From Atopobium deltae (GTDB lineage: Bacteria > Actinomycetota > Coriobacteriia > Coriobacteriales > Atopobiaceae), in the NCBI RefSeq assembly GCF_001552785.1, contig NZ_KQ959516.1, positions 151,853-215,852 of the forward strand: a stretch of 64,000 bases of DNA. Direction: 5' to 3'. The position numbers and the translations under genes are program-made. Shown in pieces: positions 42,484-50,210 of this stretch. Every line of letters starts with the position of its first letter. Positions within the stretch are counted from its first letter, which is position 1. Below the pieces are notes generated by a model. The model was given only the letters and a program-made list of their open reading frames with translations, was not told the origin of the DNA and did not search any database.

Positions 42484-43215
42484 TTAGGCCTGCTTCGTGG
42501 AGCTTGTGGACGCGGTGGGCGCGGGCTTCATGGCATACCCCATGCCGCGATGCGTGACGATACATCCGCCAGCACCGAGCTTCGACAGGGTGTGACGAAG
42601 GCGATTCATGTTGACGGTCAGCGTATTATCGTCGATAAACTCGTTGGAGTCCCAGAGCGCTTCCATAATTTCTTCTCGCGAGACCACTGCCCCACGACGG
42701 TTCATCAACAACTCCAAGATGCGCAACTCGTTTTTTGTGAGCTCCACGGATTTCGTTTGCGCGGCATCCAACGAATCATCTTTATAAACGCAGCAGCGCA
42801 GCACATCGCAGGAAAGTCCCGCCCAGCTAATGATGCGACTCATCTCGTGTGCAGGTTTGCTACGACGAAGCACAGCATCGATACGTGCTAGCAAAATCTG
42901 GCCATTATAGGGCTTGGCGAGAAAATCGTCTGCCCCCAAATTCATGCTCATAAGCTCATCGAGTTCGTTGTCGCGACTGGTGAGGACGATAACGGGAATC
43001 GTCGTTTGCTGACGAATTTCGTGCAGCGCGAACTGCCCGTCGACACCAGGCAGCCCCAAATCCAGAAGCAAAATATCGGGTTGTGCGCTCATGACCTGCT
43101 GTGCGATCTTCTCAAACGAAGTGGGAATCTCAACGCTGTGACCCGCATTGCGCAAAAGGCAACAGAGCTGATCACACATGGTGTTATCATCTTCAACGAC
43201 AAAAAGATGTGCCAT
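42484..43215 (-). CDS. OmpR/PhoB-family response regulator (BceR-like)
   Basis: A 243-aa regulator. The receiver has acidic VVEDDN (residues 6-11), phospho-acceptor Asp in LLLDLGLPGVDG near residue 52, and VLTSR plus LAKPY (switch Ser/Thr and Lys). The C-terminal winged helix has KSVELTKNELRILELLMNR and IDDNTLTVNMNRLRHTLSKL. It ends with RGMGYAMK. Gene order regulator, kinase, ATPase, permease on one strand matches BceRSAB loci, which respond to bacitracin-like peptides. The two dyads before the ATPase gene are plausible targets. Confidence 0.93.
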   Translation of the reverse strand: MAHLFVVEDDNTMCDQLCCLLRNAGHSVEIPTSFEKIAQQVMSAQPDILLLDLGLPGVDGQFALHEIRQQTTIPVIVLTSRDNELDELMSMNLGADDFLAKPYNGQILLARIDAVLRRSKPAHEMSRIISWAGLSCDVLRCCVYKDDSLDAAQTKSVELTKNELRILELLMNRRGAVVSREEIMEALWDSNEFIDDNTLTVNMNRLRHTLSKLGAGGCIVTHRGMGYAMKPAPTASTSSTKQA

Positions 43216-43244
43216 AGCTACACGACTCCAGCAATCTCATAGCT

Positions 43245-44318
43245 CTAGCGACGTGACTTGAGTTGACAAAACAGCTTCGTGTTACGCCGCTTAACAAACG
43301 AAATCACGCTACCCTCGAGGTAGACAAGCCAAGTGCGCCGAGCTCGAATGGGGGCGATAAGCGCCTTCATATGTGACGAACGAGGTTGCGCAATCTCGGC
43401 AGCTTTTTGCGCTGTTGGCGTGCTGATCATCATGTGAATCGCCTGCAACTTTTGCGCGCGCGACAGAGTGCACAAAGGATTACATACGTTTTCGATGCAG
43501 CCAACCAGGCGCTCAATGTAGCGGCGGTAAATCATTTCCCGATGCTCGCTTGTATCGAGAAGACCCCAGTGCTCGTACAAATCGCACATCCAGCCATGCT
43601 CTTCCTCGCGCTTCTCGTACATGTCGGGGCGCCAGCGGGAGGTCTCGGATTCCGAACGCGAACGAATGAAGTGATAGTAGGCCTTATCGCTGACCACGAC
43701 GCGCTCGACGTCACGAATGAAGTCGAGCACAAAAGGAAAATCATCCCAAAACGTAGGCCTAAAACGCAGAGACAGCTCTTCTATGCGCGAGCGCAAAAAG
43801 AGCTTATTCCAGGGTGTATACAAGAGATTCTCGTCAAACAATTTGTAGGCGGCTTGCCTAAAAGCTGCCGCGTTGGTGTAGTTTGCGGATGGCTGATGCT
43901 TGAGCTCGCTGATGTGCTCGTTACTATTTTTTGCGTAGTAGGTGTCGATGTAAAAGCCCGTCACGACGAGTTGCGCTGCGTGCTCGCTTGCATGCGAAAC
44001 CATATCCTGCAACATGTTCTGCTCGGCCCAGTCGTCGGCATCCATAAAGTAGACGTAGGTGCCGCGGGCGTGGTCCAGCGCCAAATTGCGTGCAGCAGGA
44101 GCACCCGCGTTGGAAGTGTGGAAGACATCAATGCGAATATCTTTTTTGGCAAAACGGTCACAAATGTCGCCCGAACGGTCCGTCGAGCCATCATCAACAA
44201 TGAGCAGCTCAAAGTCGCGAAACGTTTGATTCTGCAAGCTCTCGATAGCACGACCAACGTACGTATCGACGTTATAGACTGGCATAATGACTGAAACTTG
44301 GGGATTATTGCGAGCCAT
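43245..44318 (-). CDS. Family 2 glycosyltransferase
   Basis: A 357-aa GT-A-fold transferase for wall or capsular glycan synthesis. It opens VSVIMPVYNVDTYVGRAIES, then IVDDGSTDRSGDICDRF. The DxD-type metal motif is MDADDWAEQ near residue 92. The C-terminal half contains a Trp/Arg-rich region (ESETSRWRPDMYEKREEE) and a basic end. ATG 44316-44318 has GGAGG 4-5 nt upstream. No membrane helix. Acceptor and sugar unknown. The region upstream is a 10-bp tandem repeat. Confidence 0.9.
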   Translation of the reverse strand: MARNNPQVSVIMPVYNVDTYVGRAIESLQNQTFRDFELLIVDDGSTDRSGDICDRFAKKDIRIDVFHTSNAGAPAARNLALDHARGTYVYFMDADDWAEQNMLQDMVSHASEHAAQLVVTGFYIDTYYAKNSNEHISELKHQPSANYTNAAAFRQAAYKLFDENLLYTPWNKLFLRSRIEELSLRFRPTFWDDFPFVLDFIRDVERVVVSDKAYYHFIRSRSESETSRWRPDMYEKREEEHGWMCDLYEHWGLLDTSEHREMIYRRYIERLVGCIENVCNPLCTLSRAQKLQAIHMMISTPTAQKAAEIAQPRSSHMKALIAPIRARRTWLVYLEGSVISFVKRRNTKLFCQLKSRR

Positions 44319-44330
44319 TAAACCTCCAGC

Positions 44331-44380
44331 TAATCCAACATAATCCAGCGTAACCCAGTGCAACCCAGTTTAACCAAGTA
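44331..44380. repeat. Five imperfect 10-bp tandem repeats before the GT2 gene
   Basis: Units: TAATCCAACA, TAATCCAGCG, TAACCCAGTG, CAACCCAGTT and TAACCAAGTA, contiguous from 44331 to 44380, immediately upstream of the ribosome-binding site (44323-44327). The rest of the 196-bp gap holds two CGAGAAG words at 44461 and 44478. Confidence 0.85.
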
Positions 44381-44514
44381 GCTTTATAGGCTATGTTGTT
44401 TATTTTACCCGCATCTGTGGGATATCACGAGAAACCAACAGAATGAGGGCATCGACATGTCGAGAAGGCCGTCACGCCGAGAAGCCTCCGCGGATGGTCG
44501 CGCGTACTACGAGC

Positions 44515-45327
44515 TCACTGCTCCACAAGCGTTCCGACGAGAAGACCGAGCTTCTCGTTATCGACCACTACCTGGTTGTTATCGGTGTCTTGACCTGCGT
44601 CGCCTGCCGCGGCTGCACTCGCGGCGCCACCCGCAGCGGCGTTCGCAACAAGCGGTGCCTCAACCTTTTTGGTGTTTTTTCGACCAATCGAGCGCGCAGT
44701 ATCAAAGAAGTCGAGCAACTCAGGGGCCGACATGTCGCTGTGCAAGGTCTTGAGCAATTCGGGCGCTTGCTTTAAGAGCTCCGACGCACCCATACGGGAC
44801 GTAGCCAAAAAGCGCTCCCACCCTTGGGAGTCGACCACCATAACGTGCGAGATCTGAAGCCCCAACGTCGAGGCCACCGCATCAATGCTGCCCTTTGACT
44901 CGTGCTGCGCAAAAAATTCCTGCAAGCCGACGGGCTTCTCGCCAGACGCAACGCGTATATGCACGGGCAGATTCACGAAGTGCGAGCGCTTGGCTGTCGT
45001 ATCCATGCAAATGAGCTTCGCTTCCTGCAGCGCCTTGGTATTATCGTCAGCGTGAATGAAGACCAGCGTGGTGATGACAGCATGGCCCGAAAGCTTGGTG
45101 TGCGCAGTAGGCGTCGTGGTGGTTTTTTGCGCCTTGATTGATTGCGTGAGCTGCGTGTCACCCAATTTGGAGTTCGTCTGCGCAAAATGCCACATAACAA
45201 GAAGGCCGCCGACCAGCGCTACCGCCAACACTGCTAGGACGATAAGGGCATTGCGCGTGCTGTGCTTTGTCTTCAAAGCCACGTCGCTGCGCTGATAACG
45301 AATGCGTTTTGTCGTGCATTTTGCCAT
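44515..45327 (-). CDS. Membrane-anchored LytR-CpsA-Psr-like protein, degenerate
   Basis: A 270-aa protein with a basic N-terminus and a single helix NALIVLAVLAVALVGGLLVM. An extracellular domain of about 120 residues weakly resembles the LCP fold (ITTLVFIHADDNTKALQEAK; SIDAVASTLGLQISHVMVVD). The Arg residues that bind polyprenyl phosphate in true LCP ligases are not evident. The C-terminus is Ala/Gly-rich (NAAAGGAASAAAAGDAGQ). ATG 45325-45327 is preferred; GTG 45336 is too close to AAGGAG. The assignment is tentative. The last codons carry the inverted pair CGAGAAG and CTTCTCG (44538-44557). Confidence 0.5.
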   Translation of the reverse strand: MAKCTTKRIRYQRSDVALKTKHSTRNALIVLAVLAVALVGGLLVMWHFAQTNSKLGDTQLTQSIKAQKTTTTPTAHTKLSGHAVITTLVFIHADDNTKALQEAKLICMDTTAKRSHFVNLPVHIRVASGEKPVGLQEFFAQHESKGSIDAVASTLGLQISHVMVVDSQGWERFLATSRMGASELLKQAPELLKTLHSDMSAPELLDFFDTARSIGRKNTKKVEAPLVANAAAGGAASAAAAGDAGQDTDNNQVVVDNEKLGLLVGTLVEQ

Positions 45328-45350
45328 GCCGATCACTACTCCTTAGATCA

Positions 45351-46229
45351 CTACTTCCAGAGTTCCAGCGCGCCTTGCGGATACGCCACCTGCGCAAACA
45401 CTAGACCCTTCGCGGGAGCGCACTGCCCAGCAGTACGCCTATCTTTTGCAGCGAGCACCTCGGCCACCCACGATTCTTCTCGGCGACCGCAGCCAACCTC
45501 TACGAGCGTCCCCACAATCGTGCGCACCATTGAATGCAAAAACGCATTGCCGCAAATGTCGACCGCAATGAGCGACTCTCCAGCTTCCTCGATGCGCGAA
45601 ACCTGCAGGCAATAAATGCAACGATTCGTCGATTTGCCCACCGCCGACGCGGCCTTGCAAAAGCTTTTAAAGTCATGCTCCCCCACCAGGGCTTGGGCAA
45701 CCCGATTCATAGCGTCTACCTGCGGGTTTGCGCGAAGCCACCAGGCATGATCATACGCGAGTACGGGGCGTGTCCAGCCATCAGCAATGCGATAGCGATA
45801 CGTACGCGATTGTGCATCAAAGCGTGCCGAGAAGCCCGGCGCTGCTCGATATATTGCCGAAATCGAAATATCGTCGCTCACCAGTGCACTGAGAGCGCGC
45901 TTGATCGTAGCACCGCCCAGCGCCAGCTCCGAGGCGTAGACAGGAAGGCTAATATGCTGTGCGAGGGCATGAACCCCTGCATCGGTGCGCCCAGCACAGA
46001 CAATCTCTACGGGTCGATGCAAATAAATTTGCAAGGCGCGGATCAGTTCGGCGGCGACCGTACGAACACCATCCGTCTGCGCGGCAAAGCCAGAAAAATT
46101 AGCCCCACGGTACCCGAGCTTAATCACCATGGTAGCGGCAATGGGGTCGGACAGACCAGCCGCAACTTCCGCCGCCGCAACTTCCGCCGATCTTCTCGGC
46201 TCAACAATATTGTTCGTATCGATACTCAA
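45351..46229 (-). CDS. truA: tRNA pseudouridine synthase A
   Basis: Makes pseudouridine 38-40 in the tRNA anticodon arm. The catalytic Asp is in CAGRTDAGVHALAQ near residue 82. The supporting motif is GYRGANFSGFAAQ near residue 40, and MVRTIVGTLVEVGCGR lies near the C-terminus. The frame begins with TTG 46227-46229 (GGTGAAAG upstream), giving an Ala-rich leader of about 33 residues. An internal ATG at the MVIKLGY site would give the usual N-terminus but lacks a ribosome-binding site. It is downstream of ecfT in the classic order. Confidence 0.93.
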   Translation of the reverse strand: MSIDTNNIVEPRRSAEVAAAEVAAGLSDPIAATMVIKLGYRGANFSGFAAQTDGVRTVAAELIRALQIYLHRPVEIVCAGRTDAGVHALAQHISLPVYASELALGGATIKRALSALVSDDISISAIYRAAPGFSARFDAQSRTYRYRIADGWTRPVLAYDHAWWLRANPQVDAMNRVAQALVGEHDFKSFCKAASAVGKSTNRCIYCLQVSRIEEAGESLIAVDICGNAFLHSMVRTIVGTLVEVGCGRREESWVAEVLAAKDRRTAGQCAPAKGLVFAQVAYPQGALELWK

Positions 46230-46289
46230 ACTTTCACCTATCGTGCGAGGCTGACGCGGACTTTCTACAACAGCTTTCTACAATGGCTT

Positions 46290-47111
46290 TTAAAACAGAA
46301 CGGCGCCCACAAAAAAGAAAACACTTACGATAAGAAACAGTATATCGCGAGTGCGCATGCACAGCGCCACGAAGCTCGGCTCGCGGGCGCCATAACATCT
46401 ATCCTGCATAGCTTGCCCCAGCTCGTCGGCCTGCTGGAGCAAAAGTACGATGGTGGGAATAAACACCGACAGCCACATCGACATGCGCTTGAACAGATTT
46501 TTTTGCTCAAAACGCACGCCGCGCGAACGCTGCGCGAGCACAAGCTGATTGACCTGCTCGATGCTTAGGGGCAAAAAGCGCAGTGCAATGGTTAGCATCA
46601 TAGCAATATCGTTTACAAGAAACCTTCGATCGAGAGCCCCGCAGCGATGACGCTCAAGCGGTTGCAACAGCGCGCGAATAACATCGACGATTTGCACCGC
46701 TGTAACGGTCGAAAATACCAGCATAAAATAGCTTGCAAGCACATATATCCTTGCCAGCGCAAACATACTTTGCTGCAAGCGCTGCGGCGTAATGCCGCAG
46801 GAACCGATGAGCGAGATGCTGCCCGAACCATCGAGCACCAATCCGTTGAGCACGATACTTATGCAGGTGATCACCACAAGTGGTCTGACGAGAGGAGTGT
46901 ACAGCCGAAACGGTATGCGCGAAGCAAAAAGTAACAGTAGCTGTAACAGCGCCAACAGCGCCAGCCCCACGTAGGAGCGTACAAAAAAGATGCTCACAAG
47001 TAAGCATGCTGCCGCTGCAAGCTTGGCGGCGGGAGCGATGCCTGGCAAGTCCATGGTAGAGCGCGTAAGCGAGTAGACTGCTGAGTGCGTCTTTGAAGCA
47101 AAACTTGTCAT
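46290..47111 (-). CDS. ecfT: ECF transporter transmembrane protein EcfT (second)
   Basis: A 273-aa coupling subunit. ATG 47109-47111 overlaps the ecfA stop as ATGA, with GAGGGG 7 nt upstream. There are five or so helices (LAAAACLLVSIFFVRSYVGL; YVLASYFMLVFSTVTAVQIV), then the coupling motif QRSRGVRFEQ near residue 203 and QDRCYGAR near 250. It lies between ecfA and truA, the standard context of the general EcfAAT module shared by several S components. Confidence 0.92.
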   Translation of the reverse strand: MTSFASKTHSAVYSLTRSTMDLPGIAPAAKLAAAACLLVSIFFVRSYVGLALLALLQLLLLFASRIPFRLYTPLVRPLVVITCISIVLNGLVLDGSGSISLIGSCGITPQRLQQSMFALARIYVLASYFMLVFSTVTAVQIVDVIRALLQPLERHRCGALDRRFLVNDIAMMLTIALRFLPLSIEQVNQLVLAQRSRGVRFEQKNLFKRMSMWLSVFIPTIVLLLQQADELGQAMQDRCYGAREPSFVALCMRTRDILFLIVSVFFFVGAVLF

Positions 47112-48664
47112 CGTTGGCACCCCTCGCCTATCACGTGACCTTGTGCAACAATGCGACCCTTCTCGACCGCGCACTCCCGCTCCACCACGTGTCCCTCGTC
47201 AAGAAGCAGATGCGCGCTCGCCAGATCCATCCAGTCTTCGGTATCGTGAGTGATAATGAGCACCGCGCAACCACGCTGACAGAGCTGTGCAACTAGCGTT
47301 TGCAGCTCGTAGCACCCCTGCGCATCAAGACCGCAGGTCGGCTCATCAAAGATAAGCACGCGCGTTTGCATACTCAAGACGCCTGCTATAGCCACACGCC
47401 TGGCTTGACCCCCCGACAGGCTAAAAACCGATCGGTCAAACAACTCTTCAGAAACGCCCAACGTCCGAAGCGCAGCGATTGCCTGCGCGCGAGCTTGCAC
47501 AACCGACAAACCTTGCTGCAAAGGACCAAACATTACGTCATCCAGTACGGTGTCACAAAAAAGCTGGTCAGCAGTTCGTTGAAACACAAAGCCCACCTGC
47601 GAAGGACGCACGGGTTGATCCTCGTACAAGACCTTACCTGAACTTGGCTTCATAAGCCCTGCAAGCACCAGCGCAAGCGTTGTCTTTCCCGCTCCTGACT
47701 TTCCGCTGACAAGCGTGAGCTCGCCCGCATGTAAATCTAGGGAAATGTCATCAATAAGAGCTTGTCTGCACGCGCGGTGGGACTTATGCGCGTCAGGCTT
47801 TTGCAACACGTTTCGCGAAGTGTTGCAAACAACAGCGAGTTTCTCGGCGTGCAGTATAACATTGTGTTGAGGGGCAGGAGTCGTTGCCTTTGAAGTATTC
47901 TTCTCGCTAGGAGCAAATTTCGGCTGTGCGCTATGACTTTGGCCGTGTCGAGTGATAAGACCAGAGCGGAGCATCAGTTCGTCTGAGGAAAGCAACACCT
48001 CAGGAGCGCCAGACCACAGCAAACGCCCCTGCTCAAGTACCAGAACGCGCGTTGCATCTTGCAGCGCGCCCGCATCGTGTGTTGCCTCGAGCACTGCCAC
48101 TCCGCTGGCCAGCAGCGTTTTAATATGCTTTCGGACCGCCTTTCGCGCAGCCTGATCGAGCTGAGAATCCACCTCATCAAGCAGCAATACCTGCGGGCGC
48201 ATCACCATAACCCCAGCAAGCGCAAGACGTTGCTGCTCACCACCCGATAAATCATGCGTCAAACGCTGCTCAAAACCATCCAGACCAACCTTATGCAGAG
48301 CCTCGGATGTACGACGCCGAACCTCATCATGTGGCAGCCCCAGATTGCGCGGACCAAACGCAAGCTCATCAAAAACGACCGACGAGACGAGCTGCGTCGT
48401 GGGATCCTGGCGCACAAGACCGACACGCTGTTTAATCTCGCTTGAGGGTAGATCCTCAAAGTTGCGACCGTTGAGGCATATGGAGCCCGCCGAAGGTTTA
48501 AGCGTTTGATTTGCAAGGCGCAGTAGCGTCGATTTACCCGAGCCGTTACTGCCAACCACACACACATGTTCGCTGGCGAGAAGTTCAAACGAAATGTCAC
48601 GCAGGGCATATGACCCTGCGTTTTTTGTATCATACGAAAAATCTATGTGATCAAAACGAAGCAT
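47108..48664 (-). CDS. ecfA: ECF ATPase with two fused ABC domains (EcfA1-EcfA2)
   Basis: A 518-aa fusion. Domain one (1-240) has Walker A GSNGSGKST, signature LSGGEQQRLAL and DEVDSQLD. Domain two (about 270-518) has GKSGAGKTT, LSGGQARRVAI and DEPTCGLD. A hydrophilic linker holds residues about 240-270 (SAQPKFAPSEKNTSKATTPA). Many genomes encode EcfA1 and EcfA2 separately here, so this is a single-chain version. Its start, ATG 48662-48664, has only a weak site. It would stand next to rplQ but for the cassette at 48.8-49.8 kb. Confidence 0.93.
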   Translation of the reverse strand: MLRFDHIDFSYDTKNAGSYALRDISFELLASEHVCVVGSNGSGKSTLLRLANQTLKPSAGSICLNGRNFEDLPSSEIKQRVGLVRQDPTTQLVSSVVFDELAFGPRNLGLPHDEVRRRTSEALHKVGLDGFEQRLTHDLSGGEQQRLALAGVMVMRPQVLLLDEVDSQLDQAARKAVRKHIKTLLASGVAVLEATHDAGALQDATRVLVLEQGRLLWSGAPEVLLSSDELMLRSGLITRHGQSHSAQPKFAPSEKNTSKATTPAPQHNVILHAEKLAVVCNTSRNVLQKPDAHKSHRACRQALIDDISLDLHAGELTLVSGKSGAGKTTLALVLAGLMKPSSGKVLYEDQPVRPSQVGFVFQRTADQLFCDTVLDDVMFGPLQQGLSVVQARAQAIAALRTLGVSEELFDRSVFSLSGGQARRVAIAGVLSMQTRVLIFDEPTCGLDAQGCYELQTLVAQLCQRGCAVLIITHDTEDWMDLASAHLLLDEGHVVERECAVEKGRIVAQGHVIGEGCQR

Positions 48665-48769
48665 TTTTCTAGCATACGTTTTCTTGGGTGGTATGCAAAC
48701 TGCTTACCACAAACAACAGACTTTTCTAGGGGATATTTATTGCGTGTATCCCAAAACTACAGTCACAGC

Positions 48770-48884
48770 TGAGCGGGACCGAAATTTTCGACCCCGCTCT
48801 GCTTTCACTCTATAGTACGTTTATAAACATGCACCGTTGCATCTAAAACGGCCAGAAGAAATATCCTAAAAGGCATAGTAAAAG
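48770..48884. repeat. Dispersed repeat copy B, left half
   Basis: Matches 27296-27410 over 115 bp without gaps (about 89 per cent). It contains the hairpin GAGCGGG (48771-48777) / CCCGCTC (48793-48799), a probable terminator for the - strand cassette, and the last codons of the small membrane protein. It ends at TAAAAG (48879-48884). Confidence 0.9.
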
Positions 48885-49184
48885 TGATAATAGGTCAATA
48901 ATGACAAATGCTACGTACCATCTAAATGGCTGCTTTAATCCCGTTTCGTTAAACCAAGGGCGCGGCAATAGTACTACATAGCAGAAGATCGACCATATAA
49001 TGCCCTTAAGCAATGTATTTTCAAACTCCAGCGAAATGAAGTGTACTCCCATCATCCTAATCAGTTCAAGTAAAAGCGCACCCATTGCAAGCAGTGTCAC
49101 CGTATAATAGACGTACTTATACAGTTTGCTGTTATAGATGTCATTCATCTCGCGCGGCAAGACATCATCAGTATGTTGTGACAT
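48843..49184 (-). CDS. Small membrane protein, putative immunity protein of the cassette
   Basis: A 113-aa protein with three hydrophobic segments: YYTVTLLAMGALLLELIRMM, LLKGIIWSIFCYVVLLPRPW and WYVAFVIIDLLSLLLCLLGY. GGAGGAG is upstream of ATG 49182-49184. It overlaps the secreted-protein gene by 17 nt, so it is translationally coupled. I recognise no family. Its size, topology and coupling to a secreted protein are those of a bacteriocin immunity protein, which is inference only. Its C-terminus (LLLCLLGYFFWPF) persists as a remnant at 27.4 kb. Confidence 0.7.
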   Translation of the reverse strand: MSQHTDDVLPREMNDIYNSKLYKYVYYTVTLLAMGALLLELIRMMGVHFISLEFENTLLKGIIWSIFCYVVLLPRPWFNETGLKQPFRWYVAFVIIDLLSLLLCLLGYFFWPF

Positions 49185-49836
49185 TTATTGTCTCCTCCAC
49201 TGTGAGATAGACGGGTTTTCCCCAACGAATATATTTAAGTCTTTTGGTTTTTTGCGTGAGCTTCAGACCATGATTCGATTGATTGGGAATTCTATTATGA
49301 AGTGCATTTAGGATATCTGCGATTTTCCCACTAACCTTTCCAGCTATTCTCGTTGCTGGGAAGAACGATAGAATCACTCCAATCACAGTTGCCACAGTAG
49401 CCGCAATACCAATTGCGTCTCGTATAGATTTATAGGAGACATATTTATACGAGATTTTGCCTGAGGATCTGGTGGCAAAATACGACCCACCGTCCTCACT
49501 TGAGGCGGTCTGTATCTCATCAAGAGAAATCGTTTTTCCTGTTATGGAAGAATACAGTGTACGAGCTTTTTTATCGTAGGAAAAGAATGATTTTTCACCA
49601 GTTGCAGTATTGGTGACTGTAACGTTTCTATGGTGATCAGTATTAGCAATTGTAATCTTAGAGAGTTGTTTGTCTTGAACAACTTCAAAAGAATCATTTG
49701 AAACTTGGCGTACGCTTACAGAAGAACCGTTAGCATCAACAGTAGTTTGTGCATACGCACCACAGGGAATAGAAGAAAATACCAACACAGCCGATAAAGC
49801 TCCTGAAATAATAGTACGTACTGTTTTTGGACTCAT
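49168..49836 (-). CDS. Secreted protein, putative bacteriocin/toxin precursor
   Basis: A 222-aa exported protein. ATG 49834-49836 has AAAGGAGG 7 nt upstream; earlier in-frame codons to 49881 lack a site. The signal peptide is TVRTIISGALSAVLVFSSIP with cleavage probably after GAYA. The middle is rich in Thr/Ser/Val beta strands (QLSKITIANTDHHRNVTVTN; GKTISLDEIQ). A hydrophobic segment, DAIGIAATVATVIGVILSFF, near residues 140-160 is followed by a basic region. It recalls large secreted bacteriocins such as geobacillin-26-type precursors, but I cannot prove homology. The DNA is more AT-rich than the flanking genes. Confidence 0.65.
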   Translation of the reverse strand: MSPKTVRTIISGALSAVLVFSSIPCGAYAQTTVDANGSSVSVRQVSNDSFEVVQDKQLSKITIANTDHHRNVTVTNTATGEKSFFSYDKKARTLYSSITGKTISLDEIQTASSEDGGSYFATRSSGKISYKYVSYKSIRDAIGIAATVATVIGVILSFFPATRIAGKVSGKIADILNALHNRIPNQSNHGLKLTQKTKRLKYIRWGKPVYLTVEETINVTTY

Positions 49837-49969
49837 GATGAGCCTCCTTTGATACGCTTTTAATAGAAATTGGTGGAGCAAAGGTAGAGCTAGGGTAGAA
49901 AAGTTTCACGTACCCCCTTTCTTTCGTGTGTTGGATTCTCCTTTCGTCTCGTGGTTTTTAACTTGCTTT

Positions 49970-49999
49970 AAAAATACGCTTTTTCATATAAAAGCGTAT
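49970..49999 (-). terminator. Intrinsic terminator/attenuator in cassette leader
   Basis: On the - strand, ATACGCTTTT (49990-49999) pairs perfectly with AAAAGCGTAT (49974-49983) around a 6-nt loop, and TTTTT follows. It lies between the candidate promoter and the secreted-protein gene, so it could attenuate cassette transcription. Confidence 0.7.
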
Positions 50000-50095
50000 G
50001 AGAATTACGCCAACGGTATATTTTTTACCGCAGGCGTAAGCTGGTATTATAAACTGTATATTAACTGAATTCAGTATGATTTCAAGCTATAAAAA
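49989..50095. repeat. Dispersed repeat copy B, right half
   Basis: Matches 27405-27510 (about 90 per cent, one 1-bp gap). It starts with TAAAAG (49989-49994). It contains the hairpin TTACGCCAACGGTA (50005-50018) / TACCGCAGGCGTAA (50026-50039), perfect in copy A and with two mismatches here, and the candidate cassette promoter. Confidence 0.9.
50046..50085 (-). promoter_or_regulatory. Candidate promoter of the secreted-protein cassette
   Basis: Two overlapping options on the - strand. One is TTGAAA (50080-50085), 16 nt, TAATAT (50058-50063). The other is CTGAAT (50069-50074), 17 nt, TATAAT (50046-50051). Both give a leader of about 200 nt containing two hairpins. Confidence 0.45.
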
Positions 50096-50120
50096 TTTGC
50101 TGGATTGTGGGCCCCAAATC

Positions 50121-50158
50121 AAAAAAAGCAGACGCCCCGCGCTTTGCGGGACGTCTGT
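50121..50158 (-). terminator. Rho-independent terminator after rplQ
   Basis: AGACGCCCCGC (50130-50140) and GCGGGACGTCT (50146-50156) form an 11-bp stem (one G-U on the - strand RNA), followed on the - strand by seven T. It ends the ribosomal supercluster. Confidence 0.92.
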
Positions 50159-50210
50159 TTCATACACTTTTGTGACACAGCTGGGTCAACGTACCAGCTG
50201 CAATTTTTAG

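Noticed and set aside
48770-50095. The repeat-flanked cassette as a classical transposon
   Set aside because: No recombinase gene inside and no terminal inverted repeats at the 1,110-bp boundaries; only a 6-bp direct repeat.
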